NCBI GenBank assembly: GCA_010909165.1
Contig: MU008197.1
Location: forward strand, 124,001 to 188,000
Length of the DNA: 64,000 nt
From: Anthoceros angustus
Taxonomy: Eukaryota; Streptophyta; Anthocerotopsida; Anthocerotales; Anthocerotaceae
Reading direction: 5' to 3'
In this document: positions 11,882 through 21,295 of the stretch, piece by piece
How the letters are laid out: each line of letters starts with the position of its first letter
Numbering within the stretch: position 1 is the first letter of the stretch
Notes under the pieces: generated by a model
What the model was told of the DNA's origin: nothing
Database searches by the model: none
What the model saw: the letters and a program-made list of their open reading frames with translations, nothing else
Program-made: the position numbers and the translations under genes

Positions 11882-13896
11882 ATGCTGAGTCTCAGGCATC
11901 ACAAGCACGGAAGGTTGCAGATGGCGGAAGCAGCATCAAGCACGGTCGCATTGTTTCACAAGTTGGTGGAGAGGTCTGCCGAAGAGCAGGAGACGTTTCT
12001 CCGAGCGCTGTTGGCTGAGCACTCGGGCTGCGAGTTCCTGCGGAGGCATGGTCTCGCCGGCAGAACAGACGCTGCGTCCTTCAAACAACACATTCCTGTG
12101 ATTCAATACGAAGCGATTGAACAAGACGTTCAGAGGATCCTGCAAGGAGATGACTCCGCCATTCTCACTTGTCATAAGGTAGTCGAATGTTTTGCAAGGT
12201 AAAACACAGTCCTTGAAGGTAGCTGGTCTGAGCATCTTGCTCTTGCTTCTCCGTTCAGCACACTTGTAAGACTTGTTGAATCCAGTTCAGGGACAACGTC
12301 TGGAAAGCGGAGACTGTTCCCAGTGACGGAATCATGGCATAAGGACGCCGTGAGGATGGTACATATCCAGAACAGCTTTGCCACTGTGTAAGAATTTGCA
12401 AGCTGGGTATCTCGTGAGCGAGGCAATCCAGGCTTCTTGAACTGCCCAGCCTCTAGGGACGGAGGGAGCTAACCATGAAGCTGCAGGGTCTTCGGAGAAA
12501 CGCGTCCGACCTTGAACTTCATGTCTGTGGGGAAAACAACCGAGTCCAGGGGGGCCTAACAACTGGGCCTGGTAACACATCTTTCATCAACCGTCATATA
12601 TATCAGCAATCGGCTGCACCAAGTCCGGCAGCTGTCACCCTGTGCCAAGACTACAAACAAGCCGTGTACCGCCTTCTCCTTTGCGACCTTCTCCGGGCCT
12701 CTGATATAAAGAGCCTTGCTTCGCATTTCGCGTCTGGTCTGGCCATCGCTTTTAGCATCCTCAGACAGAGCTGGCTGGACATTTGCAACGACATAGAGAC
12801 AGGCAAGCTCAGTAGTAAGATCACAGATGTTGCAGCTCGTGAACCTGTATCCCAGCTTCTGGAGAGGCCAAATCCGGAGCTGGCCAACTTCATCAGGGCC
12901 GAATGTGCGAGGAAGTCCTGGGAAGGCATCTTGCTCCGGCTCTGGCCCAATGTGTAAGTCCTCAGTTGCGTTGCGACCGGCGCAATGCTTCAGTACGCGG
13001 AGAACCTCAGCTTCCGGGGGCCAGATTCCCATTTTCACGAATGGATATGGAGGTTCTGAAGAGGATATGCCATCAACCAGTGTCCAACTGCTGCACACAA
13101 CATTTCTGATGCTGCCGCACATTGCTTACTTCGAATTCCTGGGTCTGGAAGGAGATTATGACAGGCCTGGGCATCGCATCCGCTGCAAGTGGTAGATCTA
13201 GCAAGTATAAGAGAGGGACAACAGAACAAGCTGGTGGTATCAACCATTTTCTGTTGTGCAACTTGCGCCGAGACTGCACAATATTATGAGGCTAAAGCTC
13301 GTGTGCTTGCAGGTTTGTGGAGGTACAGGGTGGGATATGTGCTGAAATGCGTTGGCTTGTATCATAATGCCCCGATATTCCGCTTCATGGGTAGGCTGAA
13401 CGTCATTCTGAGCAGCAAAACACAGAAACCAGAGGAATATGAGCTCATACAAGTGGTGACTGCAGCTGTCAGGCAGCACCTGCCTGCAACCACGCAGCTT
13501 TTGGACTTTACCAGCTGCACAAGCGTGTCTTCTGTCCCGGGCCACTACGTCATTTTCCTCGAGCTTACCAGTGAGGCCGAGGATACCTATGTGGGCATTG
13601 ACTGCCTGGAAGCGATGTGCCAGGGTGTGGAGGCAAGCCTGAGCGAGCCTTACAGAAGGGGACGCAACATTGGAGCAATTGCCCCGCTGGAGTTGAGGAT
13701 CCTGGGGCCAGGAACCTTCGACAGATTGAAAGCACGTGCTGAGGAATCGGGAACAACTCCGTGGCAACACAAGAACTTAAAGGCTGTTAAGGCTGGGAAC
13801 CCTGCTCTCGACATTTTGCATGCAGCAGTAACAGAAACAGCCATCAGCCCCAGGCAACCTCCTCACCACACACATAATCCGTTGCAGTCTGGCTAG
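11882..13896 (+). pseudogene. GH3 acyl-acid amido synthetase, broken copy (GH3-1)
   Basis: GH3 enzymes adenylate acyl acids such as auxin or jasmonate and join them to amino acids. Exon 1 (start at 11882 or 11921, MAEAASST) runs to about 12200 and ends at the shared GH3 exon junction VVECFAR. Exon 2 (from about 12282) carries the ATP motif SSGTTSGKRR. The next part (about 12490-12600) keeps only shreds of the FGET...LNFMSVG block. From about 12600 the frame is good (LCQDYKQAVYRLLLCDLLRASD through SWEGILLRLWPNV). An in-frame TAA at about 12954 then replaces the Lys codon that both intact copies and copy 3 have near this point. Further frame changes follow in 12960-13190, where the tyrosine/serine motif (YGASEG in copy 2) is lost. 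The last exon (about 13312-13896) is clean, starting GLWRYRVGYVLKC. Calling it a pseudogene rests on these several breaks; the exon order is kept. Confidence 0.8.
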
Positions 13897-13977
13897 TCTC
13901 CACGCTAGCAACATGTTCTCTAGCTACAGAAATTGCAATCTGACCGTAAGAAGCACAAGTCGATCGGGTTACACCTT

Positions 13978-14440
13978 AGAGGTACAGCGGGACCGGAGTT
14001 CCACCCAGGATGAAGGGATCATCATACTTCACAATCTTCAAATCGAGCTCTTCTGCTTTAGGATAGACGCGCTGAGGACATAATATCTCAGACGGGGCAG
14101 GAAGTAGTTGATTTCCCTTGTGTAAGGACAAGAGGAATAGGTAGGCCCAGCTTTCCCCCCCTGGAGAACTGTGCGTGAAAACCTGCGGCCTTCATGCAAC
14201 TCAAGCTCTCAAATGTAACGGACGCACATGGGCATGCTGAGAACATGTAACATTTGCTTCAGTGACGGACGCGTCCGCAATCAGAGCATTCTAGGCCCAT
14301 TCGCAAATTTGGTCTTACCTCGTTTGGCTGCTGGCCCGGAGCCAGCAAGGGCGGATTTGGACGACTCTCATGACTGCATGCTCCCTAGAAGGCAAGTATA
14401 AGTAGCTCCATCAGGCTGAATACCGGCAGCTACAGGCTTG
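13978..14440 (-). pseudogene. PPR fragment next to an orphan coding-like exon
   Basis: Between about 14360 and 14440 the minus strand matches the P2/L2 junction of the neighbouring PPR copies (GIQPDGATYTCLL, then a diverged ACSHES). It is followed by a good donor after AACGAG (GTAAGA, near 14320). At 13978-14073 a short open segment on the same strand, after a CCTCAG acceptor, reads RVYPKAEELDLKIVKYDD and PFILGGTPVPLYL before a TAA. Joined in phase 0 the two read through. I do not recognise the terminal exon. It may belong to another gene captured by the PPR fragment, or be chance. Confidence 0.35.
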
Positions 14441-14754
14441 CATCAGGGCTTTTGACAGAACTTACCTTTCACCCTGACAGGCCCCTCCCTTCATTGAATA
14501 AGTTCTTCAAACATCCCCGGGTGTGCACTTGAAAAGGGCTCTGTTCTCACTTCAGCTCTCTTTCATTACAGTACGTATGTAAAGAAGGAGATTCATCGAT
14601 CATCTCTCTCATGATGAGAGGTGGATCAGTGTCGGCGACCCATGTCCATGTCTCAGTTTGACAGGGATAGAGTTTAAGCAAGCACACTCACCCCCAAGAG
14701 AAAGACAACAATCTCTCGCGCACACACCTGAGCACGGCTAGTCCTTCATTATTC

Positions 14755-17112
14755 TCACGGTCGACCCTTGCAACTGCAACAACCATTTGCAAATCGATGC
14801 ACCCGGTACCCATCCCTTACAACAATGTCTCTCTGTTCAAGCCTTGACATGATCTCCGTGGAACTGTGGCAGTCACTGCACATGCGTAGATTCTTCGTTA
14901 CCACCAGAGGTGTCCCACTCGGAGTGTTCAAGAGACCAAACGCCAGAGCTAGCTTCTCAGCATGCCCACAAAGCGCATCTTCCTTTTCCTTCTCAGACAG
15001 TGGCTTCAACACCAACTTTGTGTGGTACATGGCCCCCTTCCTGCTTCAGACGTGCATTCGTGCTCTCTACCTTCAGCGCAATATCCTCTCTTCTTTCTCC
15101 CACCAGAAATCTATGTACCTGCTTATTCAACTCAATGGTCGCCACTGCAGGTTTCTTGTTAGCTCCTGCTACTACTCTCTGTGTTTCAATCCTGTCAACA
15201 TCGCTCCACCTACCTGCATCTGCATAGGCATTGGCCATGAGCACATAGGCGGCGCCCTGGGGTCCAGCCTAACAATGCTTTCAAAACACCACATCGCCCT
15301 CTCTATATCCCCGTGACTTTTGCAGGCATTCAACAAAGACGTCAATCCCACAACATCACTTTGGCCCTCGCATGATAAAAGCATGTTCTCAGCCTCATCT
15401 AAATGGCCTGCACGCCCAAGAAGATCAATCATGCAGGTGTAATGCTCAACAGTAGGGTTGATGCCATGCTCTTCAGCCATGGAATCAAAGTACTTGCGAC
15501 CCTCCTGGATTAGTCCCTCATGACTGCATGCTACTAGAAGGCAAGTAAAAGTGGTTCCATCAGGCTGAATATTGGCAACTAACATCTCCTCAAAACAAGC
15601 TAGTGCTCTGTGACCATCGTCACAGGTACCATACCCAGATATCAGGGCATTCCATGTCACCACATCCTTTTTGGCCATGCTGTCAAAAACCTGGCGTGCA
15701 TCTTCCAGTTCACCACATTTTGCATACATGTCCACCAGGCAGTTGCCCAACACTACGTTATCCAGCAGTCCTCTTTCAACAATCTGTGAGTGCAGCTGCC
15801 TGCCCTTCTGTAAGGCACCAGTGCTTGCACAGGCCTTCAGAAGGCAAGCAAAAGTAAAATGGTCAGCCAAAATCAGGCCCTCCTGCTCCATTTGTCCATA
15901 TAGAACAAGCGCCTCATGTCCGAGCCCTTGCTCGGCATACCCAGCTATCAGGGCATTCCATGTCACCACATTCTTTGAGTCCATGCTTTCAAAAAGATGG
16001 CGTGCATTTTTTAATTCACCACATTTTGCATACCCAGATATCAGGGCAGTCCACGTTACCACATCCTTTGTGTCCATGCTGTCAAAAACCTGGCGTGCGC
16101 CTTTCAGCTCACCACATTTTGCATACATGTCCACCAGGCAGTTGTCAAGAACCAAGTCAGGAGGAATACCACTGTGCAACACATCACAGTGCACTTTTCT
16201 GCCAGACTCCAAGTCAGCGGCAAATGCACAAGCTTGTAGGGCAGCTGCAAAGGCATGACCATTCGCCTGCACTCCTGACCTACGCATCTCATGGTACAGT
16301 TGTATGGCCTCATCAGGTTTTCCATGTTTAGCATACGCAAAGATGATGGAACCCCACGTGATCACATCCGGTTGGCCTACCCTGGTGAACACATCCATGG
16401 CCTCCTGTAGCCTACCTGCACCTGCATACATGCGCAAGATATGATTCCCCAAGTATGCACTCGACTCGTACCCAAGCTTGACACTGAGATCATGAACCCG
16501 CCGCCCCACAACCAAATCCTTCTTAGCTGTACACAGTTTCAGCACAGTGCACAACAGAGACAGAGAAATAGCAGAGTCTGTCTGCGCCAGTCTCTCCAGG
16601 GCTCCAACGGCCTCAGAAAGCTTCCCCTGCTGACATAATGTGCTCACGGTCACACCCGTAACGACGCCCCTTGCCGACCCCTCACGCCGGCCAGGTTCAG
16701 GCTTATCCGGAGAGCTCCACTCGGAAGGAGAGGCACCATGACCCATCTGCATATCCAAGGAAACGAGCTGCTCATCAACCCAAGCTGGCTTAAACATGTT
16801 GTTTAACCACAGCACCTGGCCGGACCCCTTCCGCCGGAAGTCAGGCGAACGGGAGCTCTTCTTATCTCGTCTGTTGTCCCACCACATGGTAGGGTCCAGA
16901 AAAAATTGTTGCCACAAGTGCTCCTGCTCCTGGCGACAAGAATCGTTAGAAGACCGGTCCCCACCCACAAAATTCCTCGGAAGTGGAAGTGCTGCCCTCC
17001 TTACACTGCCGCACCTGGCTGGGTCGTTGTTTGCCACGGCCTGACTCGCTGAAGTGAGGTGAGTGGGATGTCCTCGTTGAATTCTTGCACACAAACCAAT
17101 TTGTCGGTCCAC
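14755..17112 (-). pseudogene. PLS-type PPR protein with E and DYW-like (GRP) domain, frameshifted copy A
   Basis: Plant PPR-DYW proteins bind organellar RNA and edit single bases. The frame is open from 17112 to 15172 through the N-terminal family block (WWDNRRDKKSSRSPDFRR), a PLS array (VDMYAKCGELEDARQVFDSM type units) and into the E domain. It then breaks near 15255: compared with copy D, 4 nt are missing after VRLDP, so AYVLMANAYADAGRW lies in another frame. A second loss of 2 nt near 15028 (HVPHTK region) restores the first frame for the DYW-like part (14755-15030). That part has HAEKLALAFGLL (HxE), CSDCH (CxxC) and the C-terminus CSCKGRP. There is no ATG at the 5' end: the frame begins at a duplication junction (17108-17112) inside copy B's E domain. 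Sequence error is possible but needs two errors in one E domain. Confidence 0.8.
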
Positions 17113-18991
17113 CTACCTGCATCTGCATAGGCATTGGCCATGAGCACATAGGCGGCCCACTGAGGTCCAGCCTAACAATGCTTTCAAAACACCACATCGC
17201 CCTCTCTATATCCCCGTGACTTTTGCAGGCATTCAACAAAGACGTCAATCCCACAACATCACTTTGGCCTCATGATAATAGCATCTTCTCAGCCTCATCT
17301 AAATGGCCTGCACGAAGATCAATCATGCAGGTGTAATGCTCAACAGTAGGTTTGATGCCATGCTGTTCAGCCATGGAATCAAAGTGCTTGCGACCCTCCT
17401 GGACCAGTCCTCATGACTGCTACTAGAAGGCAAGTAAAAGTAGCATCAGGCTGAATACCGGCAACTAACATCTCCTCAAAACAAGCTAGTGCCTTGTGAC
17501 CTTCATCACAAGTACCATACCCAGATATCAGGGCAGTCCATGTCACTACATCCTTTGTATACATGCTGTCAAAAACCTGGCGTGCATCTTCCAGTTCACC
17601 ACATTTTGCATACATCTCCACCAGGCAGTTGCCCAATACAACGTTATCCACCAGTCCTCTTTCAACAATCTGTGAGTGCAGCTGCCTGCCCTTCTGTAAG
17701 GCACCAGTGCTTGCACAGGCCTTAAGAAGGCAAGCAAAAGTAACATGGTCAGCCACAACCAGGCCCTCCTGCTCCAATTGTCCATACAGAGCAAGCGCCT
17801 CATGTCCGAGCCCTTGCTCAGCATACCCAGCAATCAGGGCATTCCATGTCACCACATTCTTTGTGCCCATGCTTTCAAAAAGCTGGCGTGCATCTTCCAA
17901 TTCACCACATTTTGCATACCCAGATATCAGGGCAGTCCATGTCACCACATCCTTTTTGTTCATGCTGTCAAAAACCTGGCGTGCGTCTTCCAGTTCACCA
18001 CATTTTGCATACATGTCCACCAGGCAGTTGCCAACAAACAAGTTAGGAGGAATGCCACTGTGCAACACATCACAGTGCACTTTTCTGCCAGATTCCAAGT
18101 CGGCGGCAAATGCACAAGCTTGAAGGGCAGCTACAAGGACCATTCGCCTTCACTCCTGACCTACGCATCTCATGGTACAGTTGTATGGCCTCATTAGGTT
18201 TCCCATGTTTAGCATGCAGAGATGATGGAACCACATGAACATCTGGTTTGCCACCCTGGTGAACACATCCATGGCCTCCTCTAGCCTACCTCCACATGCA
18301 TACATGCGCAAGATATGGTTCCCCAAGTATGCATCGACTCGTACCCAAGTTTGACAGTGAGATCATGAACTCGTCGCCCCACAACCAAATCCTTCTTAGC
18401 TGTACACAGTTTCAGCACAGTGCAAAACAGAGACTGAGAAATAGCAGAGTCTGTCTGCGCCAGAGATTCCAGGGCTCCAACGGCCTCAGAAAGCTTCCCT
18501 GCTGACATAACGTGCTCACGGTTACAGCCGTAACGATTTCCGATCCTGCACGCCGGCCAGGTTCAGGCTTATCCGGAGAGCTCCACTCGGAAGGAGAGGC
18601 ACCATGACCCATCTGCATATCCAAGGAAACGAGCTGCTCATCAACCCAAGCTGGCTTAAACATGTTGTTTAACCACAGCACCTGGCCGGACCCCTTCCGC
18701 CGGAAGTGAGGCGGACGGGAGCTCTTCTGAGCTCGTCTGTTGTCCCACCACATGGTAGGGTCCAGAAAAAATTGTTGCCACAAGTGCTCCTGCTCCTGGC
18801 GACAAGAATCGTTAGAAGACCGGTCCCCACCCACAAAATTCCTCGGAAGTGGAAGTGCTGCTCCTTACACTGCTGCACCTGGCTGGGTCGTTGTTGCCAG
18901 GTTGACTCCTGAAGTGAGGTGAGTGGGATGTCCTCGTTGAATTCTTGCACACAAACCAATTTGTCGGGTCCACAACGTGTCCGGTTGCCAT
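17105..18991 (-). pseudogene. PPR copy B, multiply frameshifted and cut in its E domain
   Basis: Begins with an ATG at 18991 (MATGHVVDPTNWFVCKN) in the same place as copy D. The coding sense is spread over at least four frames. The first is the N-terminal part, ending CGWGPVF near 18812. Next comes 18412-18834, with WWDNRRAQKSSRPPHFRR and PAWVDEQLVSLDMQM. Then 18281-18508 carries LVVGRRVHDLTVKLGYES. Last, 17379-18143 is a clean PLS array. A further frame (17108-17254) gives GLTSLLNACKSHGDIERAM and stops being B at the junction with copy A. E2 and the DYW-like domain are missing. It is clearly dead, but its middle array is nearly identical to copy A's, so the duplication is recent. Confidence 0.85.
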
Positions 18992-19788
18992 ACTGTGGCC
19001 ATCGTTCGGGATCGCTGTCGGAAGATGCGAGCCTAGCAACAAACTATGGCAGGTTGCTCAGGTACCGTGTGTCCATGTATGGCCTTACCACCCTGAAGAT
19101 CGAGCAGACGGTTTTCTCTTCGATACCCAGCGGAAACAAACAGCTTCGTGCTTGCGATGGTTTGGACACAACCTGGGGCGTTCAGGGACGTTTCGCCTGT
19201 ATGGTCACCCATTTAGCCTGAAAGTCTCGGGGTATGGTTGGTTTTACATTCGCATGTTTGCATTCACAGGCGTAACGACAAAGTCATAACCTCTCTGGAG
19301 AACTTCCTTCACAACATGTCTGAAATTTGGTCAGCTGAATTTTTGCTGATGAGTATATTTTCAAAATTCTTACAACTAAAATAATACACCTAGGCGCCTG
19401 CCTACATAACGAACCAACGACGAACAACTGACTTCACAACTCCACGAACATTAAAAACCCGAGGCGTTCGTTTTCTCCGAGATGGCCGGCCCAATATATG
19501 TCCGATTATCTTCCTCCGTCTTCTTGCGCGATGGCCGGGCCGGGCAAAAACGTATGCAACAATTTCTTCTGTGGATGACTCGAGCCGTATTCCAGTCCTT
19601 GGACGCTTTGTGGCATCACGTCCACAACAAGCTCAAATCAACATACGAGAGCAAATTGTGTAGTGAATTCAACCAGACTGGTGAAACAACGAAGAACAAG
19701 AACAATCAAGAGTTTCACAACAGTTACTTACAGCAGAAGCTGGTGAGATCGATGTGGATCTTGAGGCGAAAGATCTTCAAGCGAAAGT
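18992..19788. other. Intergenic; shared 5' flank of the PPR family, then unique DNA
   Basis: At 18960-19070 the sequence upstream of copy B's ATG (TGTGGCCATCGTTC and following words) is shared with the upstream regions of copy D (about 29550-29620) and of the fragment near 30200. The duplications therefore included the 5' flank. From about 19100 no gene is seen until the last exon of the G-patch gene. Confidence 0.5.
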
Positions 19789-20662
19789 TTAAGCCATCAT
19801 CCGTGCAAGAATTCTCTCCTGTAATCCATGTCTCGCTGTCTCGGTGTCATCCGTATCTCTTCGTGTAGAGCGTCTCTCGTTCTCTTCCTCGATCCCTTCG
19901 ACCGCTTCTCCTTCTCGTTTTTCAGTCTCTGAGGAGCAGCCACTCCTCAGCCATCTCTAAGTCAGCACAAGAACCAAAAGATTTACACAAAAAAAAACAC
20001 GAGCCATCACCGCTCAAGAGTTGTACTTCGTGCAACGACAGACTAACCTTGCGGTTCCGTGGCGGTCTTGAATTCGAAGTGTTTCGAGTATCGTCATTCG
20101 ATGACCCTATACCCTCCCGTCCAATTTTGACTTGAGGCTGTATGGGAGCGAGAATTCCCTGCAACAAACAAGGCGGAAGTCCAATCCACTCAGCCCCTTG
20201 AGAAACGATTTGAAATCTAAAACACCGAGCACACCGAACCAACAATCCTCCATGACTCTGAAAGTTCTCTAACCTGCTCTGTTGCTCCAAGGCCTGAGCC
20301 CTCCTTCCATCCCGACTTCTTCAGCAGCTGCTGCACCACCAGACAATTCATCCCACGGTGGCAACCCCTCCACACGATTAAGGCCCCTTGCAGGAAATTT
20401 CTAGTGTTCAACCGATCTGCAGCATTTCAAAATCGGGGACCCCGTCTCACCTGGAACCCAATGCTATTCCTCGAAATCAAATATCCACCAGCATGGAGAC
20501 CGCCCTCAGGCTCATTCCCAACCCGGCCCTCTGCTGTTTCTGCTGCCAGTGGCTGAATGATAGTACGACCCCTAACAAAGGGAAAAGAGCTCAGACAATG
20601 TTTACCCTTCGTGCGAAATCCCTCCACTGGATACATAATGCCACACGCGAGAGCTCCGCTCA
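19789..20662 (-). CDS. G-patch domain protein (5' end unresolved)
   Basis: G-patch proteins activate DEAH-box RNA helicases in splicing and ribosome assembly. Exons supported in phase: 20451-20571, 20274-20327, 20048-20158 and 19789-19956. An upstream exon ending at 20606 (SSGGISHEGG) is likely; its start near 20662 is a guess. The G-patch crosses two introns: NSIGFQ, then LLKKSGWKEGSGLGATEQ, then GILAPIQPQVKIGREGIG. This has the glycine pattern GFxLLxKxGWKxGxGLG typical of the domain. The last exon is highly charged (EEENERRSTRRDTDDTETAR) and ends ILARMMA, a probable coiled or disordered tail. The 5' exon or exons, somewhere in 20600-20950, could not be fixed. It is the only unrelated intact gene found inside the PPR cluster. 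Confidence 0.75.
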
Positions 20663-21295
20663 ATGTCTTCCAGACGTGCACAGGAACAAAGGAGCCAGGG
20701 AAGAGCAGGGTCGGTACATCGTGGTCCACCATGGCAGATATATGCAGTAGCTAGGAATGGACCGTAGAAATTCTGCTGCGTTTGAACTTCCAAGCCTAAT
20801 GACGTTGCGGAAATGTAGACTACCTGGTACCGGAGCCTTGCATCTGCGAATATCAATCGCCGAATACTGATCATTTAAGCGCCCAACTTCGTGATTTGTG
20901 ATTTCATTTGGCAGACCGGGGCTGCCCCTCAAATCTCCTCAAAGACCACCCGACAACAAACATGCGCAGTAGAGATGTGCTTGCAGTTGGTTCGGCTCGG
21001 CACGGGGCCGCAGGTTGCTCAGGGCTCGGGCATACACATCTGTGGTCCGCAAACATTCGTGTCCGGTCGGCAACAACTTCATCAGAATTTTGACAGGGTG
21101 AAATGACTTTTGACAGTAGCTCGAGGAGTCCAGTTTTGTTTTGGTGTCCTTGGATTGGGTACATAAATCCGTCTACACTGCTCTGCGCTTGCTAAGGGTG
21201 GTGTTATGGCGCAGTACGCACGGGTGCATCCTGCCATAGCCTGAACAGTATGTTGTGCGCGGGATCATCCAGCTTCCGGGAGCGGTGCCTGCAAG
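20663..21295. other. Between the G-patch gene and PPR copy C
   Basis: This should hold the missing 5' exons of the G-patch gene (-) and the promoter of PPR copy C (+). No promoter motif stands out by eye. Confidence 0.4.

Noticed and set aside
15603-16331. Plus-strand ORFs opposite PPR copy A, and similar ones opposite B, C and D
   Set aside because: They repeat with the PPR units and are mirror frames of the PPR arrays.
17112-17112. Apparent start of PPR copy A
   Set aside because: The codon there is GTG and is the duplication junction, not a start.
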